Shown piece by piece: positions 29,172 to 38,428 of a stretch of DNA of 64,000 bases. The notes beneath the pieces are model-generated. The model did not search any database, was not told the DNA's origin, and saw only the letters and a list, made by a program, of their open reading frames with translations. How positions within the stretch are numbered: the first letter of the stretch is position 1; each line of letters begins with the position of its first letter. Where the stretch lies: the NCBI GenBank assembly GCA_016872795.1, contig VGYZ01000001.1, positions 1 to 64,000 on the forward strand. Reading direction: 5' to 3'. The position numbers and the translations under genes are program-made. The DNA comes from Planctomycetota bacterium (lineage in GTDB: Bacteria; Planctomycetota; UBA1135; GCA-002686595).

Positions 29172-29526
29172 CGCGCCCCGCGAGCGGGCCTGCCCCTGGA
29201 AATGGGATTTCCTGTCGAGCGCGAAACGACGCTTCCGAAGGAACGCCTGCCGCGAGGCATGCCGCAGTGCGCACGAGAGTGCGGGCGCGCGGGATGACGA
29301 GCGGCACCACGCCACGGTTTCGCGCTTCGCCCCCATGGGTGGGGAGGGGGTCGAAGCTGCGGCGGGGTCCCGGACGCCATCGGGCCTCCGGAGCGCTGCC
29401 CATCCCGCGAGGTTTCCCCGTGCCAGCGAGAGCTCGCGGTTCCTAAGGGAAGGGCTGTCTCCGGTCGGAGCGGTGCGATGTCTCCTCATCACCACGGACC
29501 GCCAACCCCCAAAGGAAACCAGTCAC

Positions 29527-30345
29527 ATGGGTCTTCGAGTCAACACCAATGTCGCCGCGCTCACCAGCCAGCGCAACCTCGGCGCCGTCAGCAGCCGCCT
29601 ACAGGGCAACTTCGCCCGTCTCTCGTCGGGTCTTCGCATCGCCACCGCTGCCGACGACGCCGCCGGCCTCGGCATCTCCGAGCGCATGCGCGGTCAGATC
29701 CGCAGCCTCACCGTCGCGAGCCGCAACGCGCAGGACGGCGTCTCGCTGGCGCAGACCGCCGAAGGCGCTCTGCAGGAGGTCAGCAACAACCTGACGCGCA
29801 TGCGCGAGCTTGCGGTGCAGGCTTCCAACGGCACACTGACCACCGCCGATCGCGCCACGCTCGACACCGAGTTCCAGGCGCTGGTCACGGAGATCGACCG
29901 TGTCGCCGCACAGACGACATTCAACGGCGTCAACCTGCTCGACGGCTCGACCACGAGCCTCAACATCCAGGTCGGCATCGACTCGGGCCAGACGATCGGG
30001 CTCTCGCTCTCCGACACGACGGCCACGGGCCTCTCGCTGGGCTCGCTGTCGGTGACGAGCTCCGCGAACGCGTCGACGGCGCTTTCGGCCATCGATACCG
30101 CCGTCGACTCGGTGACCGCCGCCCGCGGCACGCTGGGCGCGCAGATGAACCGCATGACGAGCGCGATCTCGTCGATCCTGAACACGCGCGAGAACCTCTC
30201 GGCCGCCGAGAGCCGCATCCGCGACGTCGATGTCGCCACGGAGACGAGCGACCTGACGCGCAACTCGATCTTGCAGCAAGCTGCCATCAGCGTACTGTCG
30301 CAAGCCAATGTCCAGCCGCAGCTCGCGCTGCGCCTGCTGGTCTAG
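29527..30345 (+). CDS. flagellin (paralog 4)
   Basis: [60 protein letters not shown]... Confidence 0.97.
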   Translation: MGLRVNTNVAALTSQRNLGAVSSRLQGNFARLSSGLRIATAADDAAGLGISERMRGQIRSLTVASRNAQDGVSLAQTAEGALQEVSNNLTRMRELAVQASNGTLTTADRATLDTEFQALVTEIDRVAAQTTFNGVNLLDGSTTSLNIQVGIDSGQTIGLSLSDTTATGLSLGSLSVTSSANASTALSAIDTAVDSVTAARGTLGAQMNRMTSAISSILNTRENLSAAESRIRDVDVATETSDLTRNSILQQAAISVLSQANVQPQLALRLLV

Positions 30346-30380
30346 GCCTAGCAACGGAATCGTCCTGTGGACGAAGAGGG

Positions 30381-30413
30381 CGGCGCGGCTCCCCGGCACG
30401 GGGGGTCGCGCCG
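30381..30413 (+). terminator. hairpin downstream of flagellin 4
   Basis: CGGCGCGGCTCCCCG-gca-CGGGGGGTCGCGCCG, 15-bp stem with two G.U pairs; no U-tract. Confidence 0.55.
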
Positions 30414-30470
30414 GTTGCATCGATCGGGGCCGAAAATCTTTCCGACCTGAAAGGCCTGCGTGGAACGCGT

Positions 30471-30498
30471 TAACGCGCTTTCGCGCTCGCGCCGATAA
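30471..30498 (+). promoter_or_regulatory. sigma-28-like promoter upstream of fliD
   Basis: TAAC-N16-GCCGATAA, 37 nt before the fliD ATG. Confidence 0.65.
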
Positions 30499-30535
30499 CC
30501 GAGCGTGCCCCATCCGGGGCCGACGGAGCAAGCGC

Positions 30536-32011
30536 ATGACACCCCCGATCAGCATTGGCGGCCTCGGAAGCGGCCTCGACACGCGCGCGATCATCGACGC
30601 ACTGCTCGCCGTCGAGCGCGTACCCATCCAGCAGATGGAGTCGAAGAAGAAGGGCCAGCAGGACAAGATCAACCTGCTCAACACCTTCCGTGGCAAGGTC
30701 GATGCGCTGCGCACCAAGGCCAACGCGCTCGGCTCGCTCGCGGGGTTCCTCGCCTTCAAGGTGAGCCAGAGCGAAGAGGGTCTGGCCACGATCTCGGCGA
30801 GCGGCTCTGCCGTGGCGGCCTCGCACTCCCTCGTCGTGCAGCAAGTCGCGACGACGGACCGCTGGGCCTTCAACGGGGTGAGCGATCCCGAGACGGACCT
30901 CGGCACGGTCGACGGGCAGACGGTCTCGTTCACCTACGACGGCCAGACCTACACCGCGACGATGGATGCGGCGACATCGTCCCTCAACGACATCGCGTCG
31001 AAGATCAACACGGTCGCGACAGACAAGGTCGCGGCCACGGTCGTCAACGCGGGCACGAGCGCGGCTCCGAGCTGGCAGCTCGTGCTCACGGCCAAGCAGA
31101 CGGGCAAGGACTATCGCATCGGCTCGCTCGCCACGACAGTCACCAACCTCTCGATCAACGCGGCGCCGCCCAACGCGCAGGGCGTGGCGCAGAGCTCCAA
31201 CAACATCAGTGTCGGGAGCAACGCGATCGCCGTGATCGACGGCTTGACCGTCGAGCGCACCGACAACGACTTCGACGATGTGATCACGGGCGTCTCGATC
31301 TCGCTGCTCGACGCGGATCCTGCGAAGACCGTGCAGTTCACCGTCGAGGCCGACAAGGCCGCGGTGAAGGGCAAGGTGAAGGAGTTTGTCGACGCCTACA
31401 ACGAAGTCGCCAAGTTCGTGCGCGACCAGAACAAGTACGACCTCGAGAAGGGCCCTGGGGGAGCGCTGTTTGGCGAGACGGCGCTCAAGACGATCCAGCG
31501 CACGCTCTCGGGCGTGCTCTTCGGGCAATCGGCGGCTCAGGCCGCTGCGGACACCTCCGGCTACGGCACCCTGCGTCTGGTCGGCGTCGAGTCCCAGTCG
31601 GACGGCTCGCTCAAGATCAACGACAAGGTCATGGACGCGAAGATGGACGCGGACCTCGCCAAGTTCGCCGACCTGTTCGCGGACACCGACGGCTTCGACA
31701 ACATGGGCGCCACCATCGGTACGCCGCGCTACTACTTCGACATGACACCGGACACCGGCCTCGGTGACGATCTCGCGCGCGAGCTCGACAAGGTCGTCAA
31801 GAGCTATGGCGACCAGTCGGGCAACTTCTACAAGGGCGTGTTCGATGCGCGCGTCGAGACGCTCAACGCGAACATCAAGGGCATCAACGAGCGCATCGAG
31901 CAGCGCGAGCTGCGCATCGATCGCCTGCAGGAGCAGCTCACGCGCCGCTTCGCCTCGCTCGAGAGCCTGATGGCCCAGCTCCAGAGCCAGTCCGCCTACC
32001 TCAACCGCTGA
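30536..32011 (+). CDS. fliD: flagellar filament cap protein FliD
   Basis: MTPPISIGGLGSGLDTRAIIDALLAVERVPIQQMESKKKGQQDKINLLNTFRGKVDALRTKA...; C-terminal REL RIDRLQEQLTRRFASLESLMAQLQSQSAYL. Confidence 0.96.
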   Translation: MTPPISIGGLGSGLDTRAIIDALLAVERVPIQQMESKKKGQQDKINLLNTFRGKVDALRTKANALGSLAGFLAFKVSQSEEGLATISASGSAVAASHSLVVQQVATTDRWAFNGVSDPETDLGTVDGQTVSFTYDGQTYTATMDAATSSLNDIASKINTVATDKVAATVVNAGTSAAPSWQLVLTAKQTGKDYRIGSLATTVTNLSINAAPPNAQGVAQSSNNISVGSNAIAVIDGLTVERTDNDFDDVITGVSISLLDADPAKTVQFTVEADKAAVKGKVKEFVDAYNEVAKFVRDQNKYDLEKGPGGALFGETALKTIQRTLSGVLFGQSAAQAAADTSGYGTLRLVGVESQSDGSLKINDKVMDAKMDADLAKFADLFADTDGFDNMGATIGTPRYYFDMTPDTGLGDDLARELDKVVKSYGDQSGNFYKGVFDARVETLNANIKGINERIEQRELRIDRLQEQLTRRFASLESLMAQLQSQSAYLNR

Positions 32012-32031
32012 TCTCCACGAGTTCCCGCACC

Positions 32032-32415
32032 ATGGATTCCCGCTCTGCCGCCGGCGCGTACCGCGAAGCCGCCTTCGAGAACGCCCCGCCGATCAAGATC
32101 GTGCGCCTCTTGTATGCGGGCGCCGTGCGCTTCCTCGATCTCTCCGCCAGCGAGACACCCGGTGGCCCCGGGTCGCGCTGGGCTGGCTTGCTCGCGCGCA
32201 GCGACGCGATCGTGGCCGAGCTGCGCTGTGCGCTGCAGAAGGAAGCCGCGCCCGGCGTGGCCGACAACCTCGAGCAGCTGTACTTGTTCGTCGAGGATCG
32301 CCTGCGCGAGGCGCAGCGCACCGAGTCGGCGCTCCCCGTCGCCGAGGCGCGCAAGGTCCTCGCACGCTTGCAGGAAGCGTGGCAGAGCGTCGAGGCGTCG
32401 CGTCCCGGAGCGTGA
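32032..32415 (+). CDS. fliS: flagellar export chaperone FliS
   Basis: AAGAYREAAFENAPPIKIVRLLYAGAVRFLDLS; follows fliD. Confidence 0.88.
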   Translation: MDSRSAAGAYREAAFENAPPIKIVRLLYAGAVRFLDLSASETPGGPGSRWAGLLARSDAIVAELRCALQKEAAPGVADNLEQLYLFVEDRLREAQRTESALPVAEARKVLARLQEAWQSVEASRPGA

Positions 32416-32747
32416 GCGTGCCGCACATGGATCCGCAAGTCGAGCTCGAACAGGCGCTCGCGCTCGCGCTCGAACGCGTGGCGGATCCGCGCGCGCGTCA
32501 CGAGGCCATCGATGTCGCGACGAGCCGTGCGGTGTTCGCCTTCGAGCGTTGGAGCGCGTCGCCCTTCGCGGGCGACGCGCATGCGCGAGCCACACTGCAG
32601 CAGCGTCTCGCCCTGCTGTGCTCCGCTGTCGAGCGCGAGCTGCACGCCACGGCACATCGCGTGGAACGCGCGGAGCGGGCGAAGCGCGCGCTCTCCTCGC
32701 AGGCCGAGCCGGATCGGTCCGCAGCGGGCTGCGACCACTCGGGCTAG
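32412..32747 (+). CDS. small helical protein after fliS (FliT-like position), hypothetical
   Basis: GTGA overlap with fliS; VPHMDPQVELEQALALALERVADPRARHEAIDVATSRAVFAFERW.... Confidence 0.55.
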   Translation: MSVPHMDPQVELEQALALALERVADPRARHEAIDVATSRAVFAFERWSASPFAGDAHARATLQQRLALLCSAVERELHATAHRVERAERAKRALSSQAEPDRSAAGCDHSG

Positions 32748-32771
32748 CCGCGGGCCGCGCGAGGGGTGCCC

Positions 32772-34919
32772 TCAGGCCGCGCGCAAGACCTGATTGCGCC
32801 CGGCGTGCTTGGCCTCGTAGAGCGCCGCATCCGCGCGACCGATCAACGCCGCCACGCTCTCGCCGCTGCGCCACTGGGCCGCACCCATCGAGATCGAGAT
32901 TTGCAGGCCGTGGTAGCGCTCGAGCCGGCTCGTGCCGTGATCGTGCACCAGCGCGCGCAGCGTCTCACCGAGCTCGAGCGAGCGCTCGATGGTGCAGTTG
33001 GGCAGCAGGACGACGAACTCCTCGCCGCCGTAGCGCGCGACGAGATCGCCCTTGCTGACATTGGCCTGCAGGATGCGCACGAGATCCTGCAGCAGTTCGT
33101 CGCCGGTCTGGTGCCCCATCGTGTCGTTGAAGCGCTTGAAGTGATCGAGGTCCATGATCAGCAGCGAGAACGGCAAGCCGGTGCGCTGGCTCTGGCTCGC
33201 GAGAAACTCGAGGCGCTCCATCAGGCGCCGGCGCGTGGCGGCGCCGGTGAGTGGATCTTGCGTGGCGAGCGCCGCGTTCTCGCGTTCCATGCGGTGGAAC
33301 TTCACGAGCAAGCCCGCCTGATCGGCGATGGTCCCCAGAGCGTCCTCTTCTCCGGGCACGGGAGCGCGACCCGCGCGGCCGCGGTCAGCGACGAGGATCA
33401 GGCGGCGCTGCGGATCGAGCTCGCGCAGCGGAGCGATCACGGCCGAGTGGACATCGCACAGGTCGAGCGCGAGCTGGTGCAGCGGCTCGTGCGACTCGCG
33501 GTCGATGCGCGCGGCGCGCTCGAAGCTCGCGCGCTCGGCGGTGCACGGCGCCCAGCGACCTTCCGGCGTGCGCGCCTCGCCCGCGACGGCGTACGAAGAG
33601 CGCACATCGATGCGGCCCGCGCGTGCGTCGAACTCGAGGCATGTGATGCGGCGGAAGTCCATGCGTTCCATGGCGCGCAGCATCACGCCCGGCAGCGGGT
33701 CGCCTTCGCCGAGGCGCTCGAAGCTGTATTGCAGCACATGAAAGACGGAGTCTCCCGCGCGCAGCAGGTGTTCCTTCTCCAGCAGACGGTTCTGGAGTTC
33801 CTCGCGCGCCGCCATCATGATCGGAAAGGCTTCGGCGTGCGTGCGGGCGCGCGGACGCGCGAGCAGGGCGGCGCGGCTCTCGGACTCGCGCACATGCTCA
33901 AGCACGCTGGCGAGGTCGACGGAGTCGAACAGCCGCACGACATCGGCCGGAGGTGCTCCGGCATCGAAGCTCTCGTGCAGCGGAAAGCCGGCTTCGTGCG
34001 CGGCGTGGAAGCCGGCGCGCACCAGCGATGCGAGGTGCACATCGACGCCGTCGAGCGCGAGGCGTTCGAGGTCTTGGGCGGGCAGGTGCAGCGCCCCGAG
34101 GGTGTCATGCAGCTCGTAGGGCAGGGTCCAGGCGTTGGCGATCGTGGTGGCAAGCAGCTCGTGGTCGAAGCCGAACACGTCGCGTTCCTCGCCCTTGAGC
34201 ATGTCGATCGACCGTCGGCCAGCGCGCGCGAGCAGGTCGAGCAGCTCGCGCTCGCCGAACTGCCAGAGCGCGAGCGAACCGATGGAGGAGAGCAGACCGG
34301 CGGTGTAGGCGGTCTCGGGCTCGGCGTAGTGCGACTCGCGGGCGAAGGCGGCGGCGGCGCAAGCGCAGGCGACGGCGTGCTTGCGCGAGAGGAGCGAGCA
34401 GGCTTGGCCCTGCGCGGCGTCGAGCAGCTCGAAGCGACCGCGGATGGGCAGGCGCAGCGCGAGTTCGCGCAGTCCGGCGGCGTCGAGGCTCGCGAGGGCG
34501 TCGTTCAGGTGCAGCGCGAAGCGCCGCTTGCGCTCGTTTGGCTGGCGACGGCGGAGCACCTCCAGCGCGAGGCCCGGATCGGTGCGCACCAGGCTGGCGA
34601 CCTCGCGGGGCGAGCTCGATGGATCGAGCACCAGTTCGAGCATCCGCACCACGCAGGCGGCGGGGGATGCCAGAACTGGGATCTGTTGGAGGGCGGCCTG
34701 AGCGCGGTGGAGCCGTTGCACGGCGGGCGGAGGAGGGCGCGAGGCCCCGAGTTCGGACGGGGGGCGAGAGCGGGCGGGATACCCGCGCAGGGCCTTACCA
34801 TCGGCCTTTCGAGCCCCGCCGATTGAGGTGCAGCCTGATCGTCCGAAATCCAGACCGAGCTGGCGCCCAAGGGTGTCGAAAAATACGACACAAGCCGCGG
34901 GGTGGAAACTCCGACACAC
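32772..34919 (-). CDS. HDOD (+GAF-like) GGDEF protein, probable diguanylate cyclase; true start uncertain, probably downstream of 34919
   Basis: HDOD-like N-terminal half; C-terminal QDPLTGAATRRRLMERL...LIMDLDHFKRFNDTMGHQTGDELL...ARYGGEEFVVLLP. Confidence 0.88.
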   Translation of the reverse strand: MCRSFHPAACVVFFDTLGRQLGLDFGRSGCTSIGGARKADGKALRGYPARSRPPSELGASRPPPPAVQRLHRAQAALQQIPVLASPAACVVRMLELVLDPSSSPREVASLVRTDPGLALEVLRRRQPNERKRRFALHLNDALASLDAAGLRELALRLPIRGRFELLDAAQGQACSLLSRKHAVACACAAAAFARESHYAEPETAYTAGLLSSIGSLALWQFGERELLDLLARAGRRSIDMLKGEERDVFGFDHELLATTIANAWTLPYELHDTLGALHLPAQDLERLALDGVDVHLASLVRAGFHAAHEAGFPLHESFDAGAPPADVVRLFDSVDLASVLEHVRESESRAALLARPRARTHAEAFPIMMAAREELQNRLLEKEHLLRAGDSVFHVLQYSFERLGEGDPLPGVMLRAMERMDFRRITCLEFDARAGRIDVRSSYAVAGEARTPEGRWAPCTAERASFERAARIDRESHEPLHQLALDLCDVHSAVIAPLRELDPQRRLILVADRGRAGRAPVPGEEDALGTIADQAGLLVKFHRMERENAALATQDPLTGAATRRRLMERLEFLASQSQRTGLPFSLLIMDLDHFKRFNDTMGHQTGDELLQDLVRILQANVSKGDLVARYGGEEFVVLLPNCTIERSLELGETLRALVHDHGTSRLERYHGLQISISMGAAQWRSGESVAALIGRADAALYEAKHAGRNQVLRAA
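34873..34891. promoter_or_regulatory. inverted repeat upstream of fliO
   Basis: GTGTCG-AAAAATA-CGACAC; a further CGACAC at 34912-34917. Confidence 0.4.
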
Positions 34920-34962
34920 GAGAGCCGGAAGGAACTGCGCAACCCCCCTCCGGCCCCTCGCG

Positions 34963-35415
34963 ATGCTCCAACCTCACCTGCTCGTCGTCGCCGACACCAC
35001 CCTCGGCGGCACCGAAGGGCCCGACCTCACCCGCTACCTCATGGTGTGCGGCGGTCTGCTGCTCCTCGTCGGTCTGCTCGGCTTCGCCTTCCGCAAGCTC
35101 GTGACACGCACGCTCTGCGCGCGCGCGGCCCAGCGCCAGATGCAGGTGATGGATGTCCTGCCGCTCGGCGGCAAGCACAAGCTGTGCGTCGTCCGTTGTT
35201 ACGACCGGACATTCCTGATCGGTGTGGGGGAGAAGGAGCTCTCGCAGATCGCGGAGCTCGATGCCGTGATCGCGCCCGCGCGCGAGACGCCGCCGGGCAA
35301 GGTCGAGCTGCACGCCTTCTCCAAGGTGCTCGAACGCCTGCGCGGCTCGTCGGCCACGCCCACTGCACCCTCCGCTTCCGCCACGCACTTGTCCCAGGAG
35401 GGACTGCTCGGATGA
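34963..35415 (+). CDS. fliO: flagellar biosynthetic protein FliO
   Basis: Single TM LMVCGGLLLLVGLLGFAFRKL; MQVMDVLPLGGKHKLCVVRCYDRTFLIGVGEKELSQIAEL. Confidence 0.85.
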   Translation: MLQPHLLVVADTTLGGTEGPDLTRYLMVCGGLLLLVGLLGFAFRKLVTRTLCARAAQRQMQVMDVLPLGGKHKLCVVRCYDRTFLIGVGEKELSQIAELDAVIAPARETPPGKVELHAFSKVLERLRGSSATPTAPSASATHLSQEGLLG

Positions 35416-36245
35416 CCCATCGCGTTCCCGTGTTCGTGCGCTGGCTGCTCGCGCTCGTCGTGCCGGCACTGCTCGCCGGCGCGGTCCAGGCGCAGTCCGC
35501 CGACCCTGTCGTGTTCGGTCCCGTGTCGGCCGCCGTCGAGGCGGGGTTCGATGTGCAGCGCGACCTCACCGGTGGCCTCGCGACGGGCGCTGCGCCGATC
35601 GCCGAGGGCCGCCTGTCGACGGCCGTCGAGATCGCGGTGCTGCTCACCGTGCTCTCGTTGCTCCCCGCGATCCTGATCACCGTCACGAGCTTCACGCGCA
35701 TCGTGATCGTGATGAGCTTCGTGCGGCGCGCGCTGTCGACCAACGAGCTTCCTCCGAACCCGGTCATCATCGGCCTCAGTCTGTTCCTGACGACATTCGT
35801 GATGGCGCCGGTCGCCGAGCGTGTCTACGAAAAGGCCTGGGTGCCGTATCGCGCGGGCCAGATGGCCATCGACGCTGCCGGCCAGAATGCGTGGGGCGAG
35901 CTGCGCACATTCCTCGTCGCGAACACGCGCGAGAGCGAGCTCGAGCTGTTCGCCGATCTCGCGAAGCTCGACGACACGGCGCGCAATGTGGAGCAGCTGC
36001 CGCTGCGCGTGGTCGTTCCCGCCTTCGTCACCAGCGAGCTCAAGACCTCGTTCCAGATGGGATTCCTGCTGTTTCTGCCGTTCCTCGTGATCGACCTCGT
36101 CGTGGCGAGCGTGCTGCTCTCGATGGGCATGTTCATGCTCCCGCCGGTGATGGTCTCCACGCCGTTCAAGATCCTGCTCTTCGTCCTCGTCGACGGCTGG
36201 CACCTCTTGTGCGAGTCGCTCGTCACCTCCTTCGTCACCACCTGA
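35412..36245 (+). CDS. fliP: flagellar export protein FliP
   Basis: VLSLLPAILITVTSFTRIVIVMSFVRRALSTNELPPNPVIIGLSLFLTTFVMAP. Confidence 0.97.
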   Translation: MTHRVPVFVRWLLALVVPALLAGAVQAQSADPVVFGPVSAAVEAGFDVQRDLTGGLATGAAPIAEGRLSTAVEIAVLLTVLSLLPAILITVTSFTRIVIVMSFVRRALSTNELPPNPVIIGLSLFLTTFVMAPVAERVYEKAWVPYRAGQMAIDAAGQNAWGELRTFLVANTRESELELFADLAKLDDTARNVEQLPLRVVVPAFVTSELKTSFQMGFLLFLPFLVIDLVVASVLLSMGMFMLPPVMVSTPFKILLFVLVDGWHLLCESLVTSFVTT

Positions 36246-36250
36246 ACGCC

Positions 36251-36529
36251 ATGAACGACCTCGACCTGCGCATCGCGGAGCTCGCGCGCGAAATGCTGGT
36301 GACCGTGGCGATGCTCGCCGGGCCGATGCTGCTCGTCGGCCTCGTGATCGGCGTCGCCATCAGCGTCTTTCAGGCGCTGACATCCGTGCAAGAGCAGACG
36401 CTCTCGCTCATCCCCAAGATGATCGCGGTGCTCGGCGTCGCGCTGCTCTTGCTCGTCCCCGCGCTCGGCCTTCTGCGCGACTACACGCTGCGCATCCTCG
36501 GCCAACTCCATTCCTTCGGGCTTTCCTGA
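36251..36529 (+). CDS. fliQ: flagellar export protein FliQ
   Basis: GLVIGVAISVFQALTSVQEQTLSLIPKMIAVL. Confidence 0.95.
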   Translation: MNDLDLRIAELAREMLVTVAMLAGPMLLVGLVIGVAISVFQALTSVQEQTLSLIPKMIAVLGVALLLLVPALGLLRDYTLRILGQLHSFGLS

Positions 36530-36538
36530 GCGACGCAC

Positions 36539-37306
36539 ATGCTGGCTGACGGGACCCTCGCCGCCTTCGGGCTCTTCCTCGTGCGCACGAGCGCGTTCGT
36601 GCTGGGCACGCCGTTCTTCGGCTCCCAGCTGACATTCGGCGGCGTGAAGATCGGCCTGATCGCGAGTCTCGCGCTGGTCCTTTTCTCCGTTCATGGCGTG
36701 CCGCTGCCTCTCGCGCAGGCGCCGCTCGAGTTCGGCGTGCTCGCGATGCGCGAGATCCTCGTCGGACTCGCACTCGCGTTCGTTCTGCAGGCCGTGATGC
36801 TCGCGGTGCGCGTTGCCGGCGAGCTGATCGGCAGCGAAATGGCCTTCAACATGGCCAGCGTCGTCGATCCGGCCTCGGGCATGAGCACGCCGCTCGTGAC
36901 CCAGTTCTACGAAGCGCTGTTCCTGCTCGGCCTGCTAGCGGTCGACGGGCACCATCTACTGCTGCGCGCACTGGCAGGCTCGTTCGAGCGCGTGCCGGTC
37001 GGAGTCATGTCGCTCCCCGAGGGCTTCGGCGCGCTCCTGCTACGGCTCGTCGGCGACATGATCGCGGCAGGCATCACATTCGTCGGGCCGATCCTGCTCC
37101 TCTTGTTCGTCTCGTCGATCATGATCGCGCTGATCGCGCGCGCCGTCCCGCACGTCAATGTGCTCGAGATGGGTTTTACGCTGCGCATCCTTGTCGGACT
37201 CGGTGCGATGCTGCTCTTCGCGCCGCTCGTCGCGCCGGGGTTGCAGCATCTCTACGGCCTGCTCGGTGACGGGCTCGAGGCGGCGCTCGTCGCGCTGGAG
37301 AGCTGA
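36539..37306 (+). CDS. fliR: flagellar export protein FliR
   Basis: FLVRTSAFVLGTPFFGSQLTFGGVKIGLIASLALVL...GSEMAFNMASVVDPASG. Confidence 0.94.
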   Translation: MLADGTLAAFGLFLVRTSAFVLGTPFFGSQLTFGGVKIGLIASLALVLFSVHGVPLPLAQAPLEFGVLAMREILVGLALAFVLQAVMLAVRVAGELIGSEMAFNMASVVDPASGMSTPLVTQFYEALFLLGLLAVDGHHLLLRALAGSFERVPVGVMSLPEGFGALLLRLVGDMIAAGITFVGPILLLLFVSSIMIALIARAVPHVNVLEMGFTLRILVGLGAMLLFAPLVAPGLQHLYGLLGDGLEAALVALES

Positions 37307-37309
37307 GCC

Positions 37310-38428
37310 ATGGGGTTCTTCGACGACACCGACGACGACCAGAAAACCGAGGACGCGACTCCGCGGCGTCGCGAGGAAGCGCGCGACAAGGGGCAGGTGC
37401 CGCTGTCGACCGAGCTCGTCGCCGCGTTGGGGTTGCTCGGCTGGCTGATGACGCTCACGCTTGGCGGCGACGCGCTCGCCTCGGAGCTCGGCGCTCTGGT
37501 CGCGACATTCGTCGAGCGGGTCGGGAGCATGGCGCACGAGGACCTCACGCCGCAGTCCGTCGCTGGCTTGTTCGGCGTGATGCTCAATCGCATCGGCTGG
37601 GCCACGCTCACGCTCGTCGCGCCGATGTTCGTGCTGACGGCGCTCGCTGCCTACGCGCAGATCGGCCTGGGCATCGCCTCCAAGGCCATGGAGCTCAAGC
37701 CCGAGAAGCTCAATCCGATCGCCGGCCTCTCGAAGTTCTTCAGCATGCGCAGCCTGACGCGGACGGCGATGAGCTTCGCGAAGCTCACGGCGATCCTCGT
37801 CACGGTCGCGCTGGTCGCGTGGTCGCAGGTCGAGCGCGTCGTCGCGCTGCAGTCGCAGGAGTTCGGTCCCGCGCTCGCGGTGATCGGCACCGTGGCGCTG
37901 CGCTGCACGACCGCGGGACTCGCCGCGATTCTCGCGCTCGGCATCCTCGATGTCTTCCTGCAGCGGCGCCAGCACGAGAAGGAGCTGCGCATGACCAAGC
38001 AGGAAGTGAAGGAAGAGCTGCGTTCCTCCGAGGGCGATCCGCAGGTCAAGGCGCGCATCCGTCGCCTGCAGCGCGAGATGGCGGTGCGCCGCATGATGAG
38101 CGATGTTCCCAGGGCGACGGTGGTGGTCACCAACCCGACGCACTACGCCGTGGCGCTCGCCTACGACCGCGACGCGGCTCCCGACAAGCGTGGCGCGCCG
38201 AAGGTGGTCGCCAAGGGCGTCGATCAGGTCGCCCAGCGCATCAAGGAAGTCGCTCGCGAGGCGGGCGTCACGATTTACGAGGACGTCCCGCTCGCGCGCG
38301 CGTTGCACGCGCGCTGCGAGATCGGCGACGAGGTGCCGCTCGAGCTGTACCAGGCGGTCGCCGAGGTACTCGCCTATGTCTACGGGTTCAAGGGCGGTCG
38401 CCTGGTCGCGACCGCGGGAGCTAGCTGA
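37310..38428 (+). CDS. flhB: flagellar export protein FlhB
   Basis: TEDATPRRREEARDKGQVPLSTEL; VVVTNPTHYAVALAYD (NPTH autocleavage site). Confidence 0.97.
   Translation: MGFFDDTDDDQKTEDATPRRREEARDKGQVPLSTELVAALGLLGWLMTLTLGGDALASELGALVATFVERVGSMAHEDLTPQSVAGLFGVMLNRIGWATLTLVAPMFVLTALAAYAQIGLGIASKAMELKPEKLNPIAGLSKFFSMRSLTRTAMSFAKLTAILVTVALVAWSQVERVVALQSQEFGPALAVIGTVALRCTTAGLAAILALGILDVFLQRRQHEKELRMTKQEVKEELRSSEGDPQVKARIRRLQREMAVRRMMSDVPRATVVVTNPTHYAVALAYDRDAAPDKRGAPKVVAKGVDQVAQRIKEVAREAGVTIYEDVPLARALHARCEIGDEVPLELYQAVAEVLAYVYGFKGGRLVATAGAS

Noticed and set aside
25983-30345. Repeated sequences in the flagellin array considered as CRISPR or mobile repeats
   Set aside because: The repeats are coding flagellin domains at gene-length spacing; no short regular repeats or spacers.
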